A DNA stretch of 16,403 nt, taken from assembly GCA_008363265.1 (NCBI GenBank), contig RHKR01000006.1, positions 1-16,403 on the forward strand, written 5' to 3'. Numbering within the stretch: the first letter of the stretch is position 1; every line of letters starts with the position of its first letter. A model generated the notes under the pieces. That model was not told the origin of the DNA. It was given only the letters and a program-made list of their open reading frames with translations, and did no database searches. Positions 1 through 6,951 of the stretch are shown here, one piece after another. Position numbers and translations under genes: made by a program. The stretch comes from Chlorobiota bacterium. Lineage in GTDB: Bacteria > Bacteroidota > Ignavibacteria > Ignavibacteriales > Ignavibacteriaceae.

Positions 1-291
1 ATCAGCTCCGAGTTCAAGACCGAGCACTTTGTCGATCTCCTCCCCTTTCGCGGTTATAAGGATGATAGGGGTCTGAATTCCCTTTGCCCTCGTCTGTTTG
101 CAGATATCAAACCCGGAAAATTTCGGAAGCATCACATCAAGAAGGATCAGGTTATATTTCTCACTCGTTGCCTTGGCGAGACCCTCTTCACCATCCACGG
201 CGAAATCAACCTCATAACCTTCAAACTCGAGGTTATCAATCAGTCCCATCCTCATGTTCGGTTCATCTTCAACTATCAGGATCTTTGTCAT
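1..291 (-). CDS. Response regulator, receiver domain (C-terminus outside window)
   Basis: This is the cytoplasmic output partner of the sensor kinase next to it: the kinase passes phosphate to an Asp on the receiver domain. The visible 97 residues begin MTKILIVEDEP and are almost a whole CheY-like receiver domain. The acidic pocket is E8-D9-E10, the phospho-acceptor is D52 in LLDVMLP, and the switch Thr is T80 in the ITAKGEE stretch. The conserved Lys (usually KPF) and any DNA-binding domain lie beyond the left edge. An OmpR/PhoB-type winged helix would be the usual partner of this receiver style, but that is inference. The start at 291 lies 23 nt inside the 3' end of the kinase gene, so translation is probably coupled. 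There is no strong Shine-Dalgarno site before it. The gene is partial because of the window edge, not because it is broken. Confidence 0.93.
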   Translation of the reverse strand, partial: MTKILIVEDEPNMRMGLIDNLEFEGYEVDFAVDGEEGLAKATSEKYNLILLDVMLPKFSGFDICKQTRAKGIQTPIILITAKGEEIDKVLGLELGAD

Positions 292-1870
292 GCTCTGTAC
301 CGTTAAATATTAATTGTTGCAATTTCTGGTTTGTTTTCAGGGGAAACAGGAGCCTGAACATGCTGCCTCGCCCGTAGGTACTGAAAAGTTCTATCTTTCC
401 CTTGTGATCTTCCATGATGTGCTTAACCAGGCTGAGGCCGAGTCCGGCACCTTTGGTGTTGTGTACCGGCCCTGTATTCTCCCGGTAAAACTTTTCGAAT
501 ATCCTTGTCTGGTGTTTCTCCTTGATCCCAATCCCCTGATCACGGACTTCAATGTAGACGCCTGTCTCATTATAACCGGTGTGAAGCTCAATATTCTTCC
601 TGTCCCGGCTGTACTTTGCGGCGTTATCGATCAGATTGATCACGGCCTCGGCGAGTGCCTCATAGTCAGCTATTATCACAGGGATATCCTTCCCCTCGAG
701 GTACTTGAATGAAAAGCCGTTGTGCTCAAGGTGGAACTTGTATGTTTCGTAAACTTTGGCGCAAACCTCATTCACATCCACGTGTTCAAAGTGGTATTTC
801 CGCTTGCCGGCCTCCGTCTGTGAAAAATTAAGCAGACGGTTAACGATCTTTGAGAGGCGCTGGGCTTCCTGGCTTAGGATCTTGTAGTACTCGTTCTTCC
901 GGCTGTCACTTCGCACCCTCCCAAGTTCGAGAGTCTCTGAGAACATGCTGATCAGTGCCAGAGGCGTTCGCAACTCGTGCGAGACATTTGAAACAAAATC
1001 GCTTTTAAGCTGGACAAGTTCCAGGGCTTTTCTGATGTTCTTAAATACCACGATCACGCCTATCACGATCACCAGGTTAAGTACAAAAATAAGGGCGTAA
1101 CTGCGCCAGGCGCGTTCGTACACCAGTTCATCAATACTCTTCCCCTTCGGACTTATCCCGATGTAGTAGCCGGGGAGGAACCAAAGCTCTTTTCTTATCG
1201 AGAACTGGGAAGCAAGTAGTGAGTCGGGGCCTTCAACGATCGAATCTTTAACGCCGTTGATCACCGGAATGGTAAAGTCTTTCCCTGCCACCTGCTGGAT
1301 CTTGTTCTTAAGAACATCCCTGACGAAGTTTTCGGGCTGCAGAAGGAGCCCGTAAAGGAGGTTGCTCCCGTTGAGGGTATCGGGTACGAAATAAAGTGAT
1401 ACCAGGGGGGTATCCAGCGGAATGTAAAATGGCTCAAGTTTTGAGTAACCCTGCTTCAGAAAAACTTTCAGCCTGTCGAGTTTCGGCCTCCGGAGCTGGA
1501 TAACCGAATCGACGTGGCGGTAAAGGGAATCACTCGGCGAAGGCGGATAGATATAGTTCGACGTTCCGGAAATTATACTTATATACTTTACCGGGGGTTT
1601 GTCTTTCAGAAAGTCCTTCAGGGTAATATTGATATCTTCCGTTCTCCCGGAAGAAAGGGCGTTCCTGAGTTTCACTGCCCAGCTTGTAAGCACGTCCTCT
1701 GAATACTGGTTGATCGAAAACAGAACCGCTTCAAGCTGCGAATTGTAGATCTGAAGTATCTGCTCTTCATTCTGATTCAGCTTCGTGAACTCGTAAGCAG
1801 AGTAAACTATCGAGGGAAGCAGTATCGCCACAAACAGAATAATGGCAAAACGCTTCTCGGGTGCTCTCAT
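269..1870 (-). CDS. Sensor histidine kinase with extracytoplasmic sensor region
   Basis: This is a membrane histidine kinase of 533 residues. A first membrane segment (about 7-27) is followed by a region of about 230 residues that should lie outside the cytoplasm and is the likely sensor; I recognise no named sensor domain in it. A second membrane segment covers about 258-276. The catalytic part is classical: the phospho-acceptor H298 in HELRTPL, an N box around 411-421 (INLIDNAAKYS), G1 box DQGIGI at 444-449, an F box near 458-462, and G2 box GAGLGLSL at 474-481. All catalytic boxes are intact. The signal sensed cannot be read from the sequence. The gene overlaps the downstream response regulator by 23 nt, so the two form one unit with the kinase first. 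The start codon lacks an obvious Shine-Dalgarno sequence; it is preferred because the membrane segment follows at once. Confidence 0.95.
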   Translation of the reverse strand: MRAPEKRFAIILFVAILLPSIVYSAYEFTKLNQNEEQILQIYNSQLEAVLFSINQYSEDVLTSWAVKLRNALSSGRTEDINITLKDFLKDKPPVKYISIISGTSNYIYPPSPSDSLYRHVDSVIQLRRPKLDRLKVFLKQGYSKLEPFYIPLDTPLVSLYFVPDTLNGSNLLYGLLLQPENFVRDVLKNKIQQVAGKDFTIPVINGVKDSIVEGPDSLLASQFSIRKELWFLPGYYIGISPKGKSIDELVYERAWRSYALIFVLNLVIVIGVIVVFKNIRKALELVQLKSDFVSNVSHELRTPLALISMFSETLELGRVRSDSRKNEYYKILSQEAQRLSKIVNRLLNFSQTEAGKRKYHFEHVDVNEVCAKVYETYKFHLEHNGFSFKYLEGKDIPVIIADYEALAEAVINLIDNAAKYSRDRKNIELHTGYNETGVYIEVRDQGIGIKEKHQTRIFEKFYRENTGPVHNTKGAGLGLSLVKHIMEDHKGKIELFSTYGRGSMFRLLFPLKTNQKLQQLIFNGTEHDKDPDS

Positions 1871-1940
1871 CTGCGACCGGTCCGGTTACGTCTAAATTTA
1901 TTTATCATGATGATGCAAAAATAGTAATTTATAAACTATT

Positions 1941-2015
1941 AGAGGGTTTGGGGTGGAGGGTGGAGGGTCCAAACCCCATACCCCAAAATTCAAACCCCAA
2001 AAACCATACCCTCCC
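1941..2015. repeat. G-rich then C-rich intergenic repeat block, G-quadruplex-capable on both strands
   Basis: The plus strand carries G runs at 1944-1946, 1950-1953, 1958-1960 and 1965-1967 with short spacers, which meets the usual G-quadruplex pattern. From 1974 to 2015 it carries C runs (1974-1977, 1981-1984, 1995-1998, 2009-2011, 2013-2015), so the minus strand is G-quadruplex-capable too. The octamer CAAACCCC occurs twice (1970-1977 and 1991-1998), which suggests imperfect tandem units of about 21 nt. The block sits between the terminator at 2016-2051 and the histidine kinase start at 1870, so it is upstream of the kinase. It may be a dispersed intergenic repeat; a regulatory role is unproven. 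Confidence 0.6.
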
Positions 2016-2051
2016 AAAAAAAAACCGGTCTTATAAAGACCGGTTTTTTTT
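2016..2051 (-). terminator. Rho-independent terminator (bidirectional shape)
   Basis: A perfect 8-bp stem, CCGGTCTT (2025-2032) with AAGACCGG (2036-2043) around a 3-nt loop, is flanked by nine A (2016-2024) and eight T (2044-2051). Read on the minus strand it ends in a U tract 18-53 nt past the stop codon of the secreted-protein gene at 2069, so it ends that transcript. The A/T flanks let it work in either direction, but no plus-strand gene lies to its left. Confidence 0.93.
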
Positions 2052-2068
2052 GAATCATTTTCAGCGGG

Positions 2069-2818
2069 TTACTGGAGCTGCCATGTGAAGTCTGGCTTGT
2101 CATCCTTGTAAGATTTCAGGTTGATCTCACCCTGCCAGTAGTAGTAGGTGTCCTCGCCTGAGTTGGGGTCTTTAACATATTCGGTTTCGGCATAAAGTTT
2201 GGTTGTGCCTGAGCCAATTTCCACAAACTTAATGTAGTAGCCGGGTTCAACCGCGCCCATGTATACATCGTCTACATAGATGTGGATCTTGTAAGCGGAG
2301 TAGTTCTCGATCTGCACAGAGCATTCTTTCGCACCGGGACCTCTGAGGCCTTTTGCCTGGTCAGCTTTGGCCTGAGCTGCAAGTTTGGCAAGTTCTGCTG
2401 ATTTTGCGGCATCATTTCCGAGTGATTTGGCACCCCACGCGTCAGAGCAAGCGAGAAGGGCCTGATAGTTGTTCTGATTCTTGGCTTTATCTGAAGCCTC
2501 GGTCAGAAGTTCCTTTCCTGTGATGGATGCTTTTTTACCAGTGGCAGCTTCTTCCATAAAGAGGATCATTGCTGCTGATACGAGGGCTTTAACATCGCCG
2601 TCTCTTCTACCGTCGCTGATAAGTTCACCCAGCTTCGAGAGAGCGCTGTTCGATGAACCGAACTCGGTCTTGAAATCGATCTTGTTGACGTTAACGAAAT
2701 TTGCAGCTGCTTTTGAGGCTGTCTTAACGGGTTGTGTCTTCGTCTGGGCATATCCCGTGAAGCCGGTTAAAATTAAAGCTGCGAGAACAAAAGCGAAAAA
2801 TCTGTTTGTGATCTTCAT
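2069..2818 (-). CDS. Secreted protein of unknown function, larger member of a paralogous pair
   Basis: I do not recognise a named family. The 249-residue product starts with a typical signal peptide (charged MKITNR, hydrophobic 7-20, likely cleavage after TGYA at 24), so it is exported. Residues 36-145 are a helical, Ala/Leu/Lys-rich domain shared with the protein encoded at 3050-3469; the best match is TGKKASITG at 93-101, preceded by ILFMEE. Residues 146-165 form an Ala/Lys/Gly-rich linker. Residues 166-249 are rich in Tyr and alternating hydrophobic residues (for example HIYVDDVYMG at 179-188), which suggests a small beta-sandwich domain that the paralogue lacks. There are only two cysteines in the mature protein (125 and 166). 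The gene has a 231-bp upstream region with a CRP-like palindrome and a strong terminator downstream, so it is probably transcribed alone. Confidence 0.85.
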   Translation of the reverse strand: MKITNRFFAFVLAALILTGFTGYAQTKTQPVKTASKAAANFVNVNKIDFKTEFGSSNSALSKLGELISDGRRDGDVKALVSAAMILFMEEAATGKKASITGKELLTEASDKAKNQNNYQALLACSDAWGAKSLGNDAAKSAELAKLAAQAKADQAKGLRGPGAKECSVQIENYSAYKIHIYVDDVYMGAVEPGYYIKFVEIGSGTTKLYAETEYVKDPNSGEDTYYYWQGEINLKSYKDDKPDFTWQLQ

Positions 2819-2939
2819 TGTTGTACCTTTTGTTGATGATGGTTGATTGTGATTAAACAGTTAGATAAATTGTGTTTCAGTGGTTTTAACTTTGCCGGGT
2901 AAAGCCTTGTTCCTGCTTCCGGGCTGTAAATTCGGTTCG

Positions 2940-2955
2940 TGTGACTTGTTTCACA
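2940..2955. promoter_or_regulatory. CRP/FNR-type palindrome TGTGA-N6-TCACA
   Basis: The 16-mer TGTGACTTGTTTCACA matches the CRP-family consensus half-sites exactly with the canonical 6-nt spacer. It lies in the 231-bp non-coding gap, centred about 129 nt upstream of the start codon of the secreted-protein gene at 2818. The match to the consensus is seen; binding by a CRP/FNR-family regulator is inferred. I could not fix a convincing promoter between this site and the gene. Confidence 0.4.
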
Positions 2956-3049
2956 TTTGTAAAATTTCACGGAACAAAATTGAAAAATGACCAAATGATT
3001 AAAGTTCCCACTTAAGTTATGATTTTTTTAAACAAAATCAAAAAAGATT

Positions 3050-3469
3050 TTATTCATCATACGTCAGCTCAAAGGCATATTGCTGATCGTTCCCAAGCGC
3101 GGGATCATCCCAATAGATGGCCACTAGCTTTACAAGGTCTCTCTTTTTTGAACGTAAAGCCAGCTGGGTAGCTTCATTCAGAAGTGAAGCTCCGGTGATG
3201 GAGGCCTTCTTTCCGGTCGACTTTTCCTCCATGAAGAGGATCAGCGCCGCGCTAAGAAGTGTCTCCACGCTTTTCTTTTTTCTGCCGGATTCAATAAGTC
3301 CCGCAACTTTCTGCAGCGCCTCGTTGGAACTGGCGAAAACCATTTGAAAATCGGTCTTGTATGGCGACACCACGCCTGCCGCATGCGATTTGGATGACAG
3401 CACTTCCTGCCCGAACGACGCTGTTGCCATCATTAGTGAAAAACAGATGATAACTCCTGTCTTAAGCAT
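3050..3469 (-). CDS. Small secreted protein, shorter paralogue of the 2069-2818 product
   Basis: This is a 139-residue protein of unknown function. It begins with a signal peptide (MLKTGVIICFSLMMATASFG, likely cleavage near 20-21). Residues 40-128 align with residues 48-136 of the protein encoded at 2069-2818: both share a DF..xF.SSN.AL.K pattern, a GR motif, SAA.ILFMEE, TGKKASITG and a later LGND. It stops shortly after this domain, so it is the helical domain alone, without the C-terminal beta-like part. A good Shine-Dalgarno site (AAAGGAG) precedes the ATG at 3469. The stop codon of the nuclease-helicase is 49 nt upstream, so read-through from that gene is possible. No strong terminator follows. 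The intact signal peptide and ribosome binding site argue for a real gene and not a remnant. Confidence 0.8.
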   Translation of the reverse strand: MLKTGVIICFSLMMATASFGQEVLSSKSHAAGVVSPYKTDFQMVFASSNEALQKVAGLIESGRKKKSVETLLSAALILFMEEKSTGKKASITGASLLNEATQLALRSKKRDLVKLVAIYWDDPALGNDQQYAFELTYDE

Positions 3470-3518
3470 AATACTCCTTTCTTTATTTCAGTTGGGAGTT
3501 TTACTCGGTCAGATGTGA

Positions 3519-6500
3519 TCAGGTTCCAAAGATCCTTTTTCTGTCCGCTGTGTTTATGTACAAACCTTTTTCACGAATGGTTTCGATCAGGCGCCGGTAG
3601 TGAGGAGAGATCTTAAGAACAGGCACCGAACCCAGCACAATTATCTGCTCCTGCGCCCGGCTAAGAACCACATTCAGTTTACGGTCGACCTCCACTTCAG
3701 CCTCACTGCTTCGGTTTACTCCGATCGATCCAAGCTTGCCGAGGTGGTACTGCCCGGAAACGGAAGTGGAGTAGATTATCACCCTGTTCTCGCTTCCCTG
3801 GAACCTTTCAACTGTATCTACAGGTATCTCCGTGGCACCGATTTCTTCAAGCTTCTGCCTTATTGCGGCTATCTGCGCGCGCCACGGTGTGATAATACCA
3901 ATGTCATCAGGACCGGTGAGTCCTAATTCCCTCATCTCTTTAACCAGACGGGAAACAATATTTGCCTCATCCTCATTTTTCTTGCCGGTTTTTGAAAAGG
4001 GGGATTCCACAAAGATCAGCCTGCTCTGCTGAAGCAACCGTTTAATTTCGGAATCCTGATCCCCGGTATACAGCTCACTGAGAGGAAGCGGATCGCGGGC
4101 GGCACGCCTCAGTTTTCCATGATAATAGTGGTTTATTAACTGCATGATCGACTCATCCATCCTGAACTGCTCCGTAAGTGTGCCGTAGGCATGGGTCCAA
4201 CCCATCTCAACCGTCCTGTTGAAGAGTCGTTCGAAGAGTGAGACCTTCATGTCGGTCATTCCGATGTTTTTAAGCTCATCATCTGTTACCGCCGTGTTTC
4301 CGTTACTCTGAACCGTAACAGCCGGTAGCTGATTCTGATCACCAATGAGGATGAACTTATTGAAATTTGCCAGTACTCCCACCAGTTGCGGCTCGAGTAA
4401 TTGGCTGGCTTCATCCACAATAACAGTGTTGAATTCGAATATCTTCGAGAGATCTCTTCCATACTTTGTGAAAGATGTTACCGTGGAAGTTATCACCCTG
4501 AGTTGCTTGACATACTCTCCGAAACTTTCAAGATCGTGAGATTTTACGACCGCTTTTAATGAATTTTCATCATCAGAACTCGCGCTTACGAAGAGATAGT
4601 CGATCCCTGCGGCATCAAGCTTTTTATTAACATCTTTTATTGCCTTGTTGGTAAAGGCCAGAACGGTAACGGTTCCCTCAATCTCTTCAAGGGTTTTTGT
4701 CAGGATTGTCATGAGGGCTTTAGATGTTTTTCCGGTACCCGGAGGGCCCTGAAGCAGGAAATAATCTCTCGCCGCGAGAGCTTTAGCTACATTCTCGTTC
4801 TGGCTTGGCTCAAGCCCCGGCACTGCATCACCACTCACGGAACCGGATCCGGGTTCTCTGAGCCCGAGCAGAAGCTGTTTTTTGTCTTCGAGCGCTTCCA
4901 AAAAGTCGAACATCGATTTTACGGTGTTGATGACATTTGAGTCTTTGAAATCAGGCTCGATAGCGAAATATTTTTCCCGGGTGAACACCCCCATATCGAG
5001 CTGCTTGTTGAACAACTTCAGGGTGACAATATCGTTGGAGATCGTGTCGATCGAACCTTTGAGTATCTCCCTTCTCAGCGGCTCCAGTGTGGTGCTGTAT
5101 GGGTAGAGGATGATCATGTCACCTTCTCTAAACCGGGCAACTTTTGGATTGTGCCGCCTGAACGAGAAAATATCCTCCTTTTGGTCGTATGATTCAAAGG
5201 TGAGTTCACGGATCAGACTGAAAAAGCTTTCCTCTTTAGCTGAAGGGGGCTGACGCCAGAGTGCCGCGAAGCTTGAGTCGGACCCTTCGAGATCACTCGC
5301 CGACATCTTGTTCTCAAATAATTCGTTCATCAGAAATGAAATGCAGGCGCGGTAGTATTTTTGAACAATTTCTGAAGATGAAAGAAAAGCTCCCTGGAAC
5401 CGGCTTACATTTGCTCTCATGAAGTCGGGCAAACTGTCGTCACGGTAAACCTTGATCCTCTCGTAAAGTGATTCCTTGTTTTGGCGGAGCAGGTCGAGCA
5501 TCAGGAATGCCTCGTTGCGACCGTTGAGAAACTCGATCTCCCTGGAGATATCGGGAGTGACATTTCTGAACGGCTGATTACGGGTGGCTGAATAAAAAAT
5601 AGAACTTTCTCCGGAACGGCCGCTCCCGAAAGTTGAACGGAGCAGCATATTGTAGGCGGTCACCTGCATCTCTTCACCCTTCCAGACCCCGAAGCCCGCG
5701 GGTTTACCCGATTTAAGTTCGATCACATTCTTTCTGTCCGGTTCTTTATTTGAGATCTGGAGAACATCAAGACGCCCGGTGATCCCAAATTTTTCTGAAT
5801 AGAATGTCGGCTCGGTGAACACCGTGTACTCCCCATCCTCACCCAATAGCCTTTTCAGATTTTGTTTGATCACGGGAATATGGACTGTATTGATCTCTGA
5901 TTTAACTTTGTCCAGATCATCCTTGATAGTGTAGGAAGAAACTATATTCTGATTCACCAGTTTTTCGAATGTTGCATCCGGATCCACTTCCGGGGAGAAA
6001 AGGTATTCATCGAGAAAGAAGTTTACCAATGTTCCTTTGAACATTTTAAAGTTGTTTTCGGAAGGAAGCAACTTGCTTATTACATAGTAGAGGGGAACAC
6101 GCCCTGTCCTCTGAAATACAGTTCCCGTATCCTTTGCCTCCATCAGGAAGTCGGGTTCGAGCACGATCCGGGTTTTGGAGAAGTCGAGCATGTATTGGTC
6201 GGGCCTCTCCTTGTTCTGTAGAATATCGAAGAAATAGACTCTGGTATATTCGGGAATGAACTGCCCCCAATCGTACAACGAGGAGGCAGAAGGAGCGTTT
6301 TTGTCCCCCATCCTGGGATTTTTGTAGATCCTGACTGAAAAGTCTCCTGTTTCTTCAGCGAAGCAGTAAAGATCGATATGGTCGAGTCGCTTTTTGTCTT
6401 TGTCTTGCCAAACAACTTTTCTGATGGTGGCGGCTATCTCGGGGATCCTTTCCTTGTCCTGGATTGCCTTGTGTTTAAGTTCGGGAAGGATTTTGCCCAG

Positions 6501-6866
6501 GTATATGTTTTCAATTTTAGGAGGAGGTTCATCACCGGTAAAGATAGATATTACGGCTGCAAAAACCTTTATACAGGCAGCAACTTCATTATCAGAGGGC
6601 AGGTCGGTGTGGGGATGCGAATATTTATTCCCCAAACGGATAAACCCCATGAAGTTGTCTTCATACTGCTTCGCGGCACTTTTTTTATCGAGGATAAAGA
6701 AGGCCATCGGGGCCATCCCGGAGATCTTACGGTCATAGTTTTGCATCAGAGACCTGAGAAATTTTTCCGCGACACTTCTTAATTTTTGAAGTTTATCATC
6801 ATTTTTTCCCGGATCATTGAATATCTCAATTATTTCGCCGTAGATCTCATTCGCGAGGGCTTCCAT
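3519..6866 (-). CDS. HEPN/DUF4145-like + PD-(D/E)XK nuclease + UPF1/Dna2-like SF1B helicase
   Basis: This is a 1115-residue multidomain protein that should act on DNA or RNA in the cytoplasm. Residues 1-112 are helical and carry FIRLGNKYSH (75-84), like the GN...H core of DUF4145/HEPN domains. Residues 275-410 hold a PD-(D/E)XK nuclease core: D367 in GRLDVL, E383 and K385 in IELKSGK, Q401 and Y405 in QVTAY. Residues 685-1085 form a complete SF1B helicase: Q689, Walker A GPPGTGKT (707-714), DEAS (818-821), GDQNQLP (842-848), TEQFR (898-902), TVERFQGSE (1018-1026) and NVVLSRAQ (1065-1072). Only three cysteines (98, 168, 508) are present, so the four-Cys iron-sulphur cluster of Dna2, AddB and Cas4 is absent. 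The nuclease and helicase calls are firm; the N-terminal call is moderate. A role in DNA repair or anti-phage defence is inference. An AGGAAG sequence precedes the ATG at 6866. Confidence 0.9.
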   Translation of the reverse strand: MEALANEIYGEIIEIFNDPGKNDDKLQKLRSVAEKFLRSLMQNYDRKISGMAPMAFFILDKKSAAKQYEDNFMGFIRLGNKYSHPHTDLPSDNEVAACIKVFAAVISIFTGDEPPPKIENIYLGKILPELKHKAIQDKERIPEIAATIRKVVWQDKDKKRLDHIDLYCFAEETGDFSVRIYKNPRMGDKNAPSASSLYDWGQFIPEYTRVYFFDILQNKERPDQYMLDFSKTRIVLEPDFLMEAKDTGTVFQRTGRVPLYYVISKLLPSENNFKMFKGTLVNFFLDEYLFSPEVDPDATFEKLVNQNIVSSYTIKDDLDKVKSEINTVHIPVIKQNLKRLLGEDGEYTVFTEPTFYSEKFGITGRLDVLQISNKEPDRKNVIELKSGKPAGFGVWKGEEMQVTAYNMLLRSTFGSGRSGESSIFYSATRNQPFRNVTPDISREIEFLNGRNEAFLMLDLLRQNKESLYERIKVYRDDSLPDFMRANVSRFQGAFLSSSEIVQKYYRACISFLMNELFENKMSASDLEGSDSSFAALWRQPPSAKEESFFSLIRELTFESYDQKEDIFSFRRHNPKVARFREGDMIILYPYSTTLEPLRREILKGSIDTISNDIVTLKLFNKQLDMGVFTREKYFAIEPDFKDSNVINTVKSMFDFLEALEDKKQLLLGLREPGSGSVSGDAVPGLEPSQNENVAKALAARDYFLLQGPPGTGKTSKALMTILTKTLEEIEGTVTVLAFTNKAIKDVNKKLDAAGIDYLFVSASSDDENSLKAVVKSHDLESFGEYVKQLRVITSTVTSFTKYGRDLSKIFEFNTVIVDEASQLLEPQLVGVLANFNKFILIGDQNQLPAVTVQSNGNTAVTDDELKNIGMTDMKVSLFERLFNRTVEMGWTHAYGTLTEQFRMDESIMQLINHYYHGKLRRAARDPLPLSELYTGDQDSEIKRLLQQSRLIFVESPFSKTGKKNEDEANIVSRLVKEMRELGLTGPDDIGIITPWRAQIAAIRQKLEEIGATEIPVDTVERFQGSENRVIIYSTSVSGQYHLGKLGSIGVNRSSEAEVEVDRKLNVVLSRAQEQIIVLGSVPVLKISPHYRRLIETIREKGLYINTADRKRIFGT

Positions 6867-6892
6867 ACCACTACTTCCTGAATTTTCTGAAC

Positions 6893-6926
6893 AAAAAAAG
6901 AACAGAAGGGGTGTGGCCCCTTCTGT
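6893..6926 (-). terminator. Rho-independent terminator closing the metF-to-nucleotidyltransferase block
   Basis: ACAGAAGGGG (6902-6911) pairs perfectly with CCCCTTCTGT (6917-6926) around a 5-nt loop. On the minus strand the hairpin is followed by TTCTTTTTTTG (A run at 6893-6899 on the plus strand). It lies 26-59 nt past the stop codon of the nucleotidyltransferase gene. The end of the U tract is only 26 nt from the start codon of the nuclease-helicase. Confidence 0.92.
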
Positions 6927-6951
6927 CCCGGAAAACTATAACCAATTCATT

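Noticed and set aside
314..712. A plus-strand open frame of 132 codons opposite the histidine kinase
   Set aside because: It lies wholly within a well-supported kinase gene and has no recognisable motif or ribosome binding site, so it is an antisense shadow. The same applies to the other frames inside the helicase, rarA and ddl genes.
3034..3051. A hairpin AAAATC-N6-GATTTT at the end of the 3050-3469 gene as a terminator
   Set aside because: The stem has a single G-C pair and A/T pairs only otherwise, and it overlaps the stop codon. It is too weak to call a terminator.
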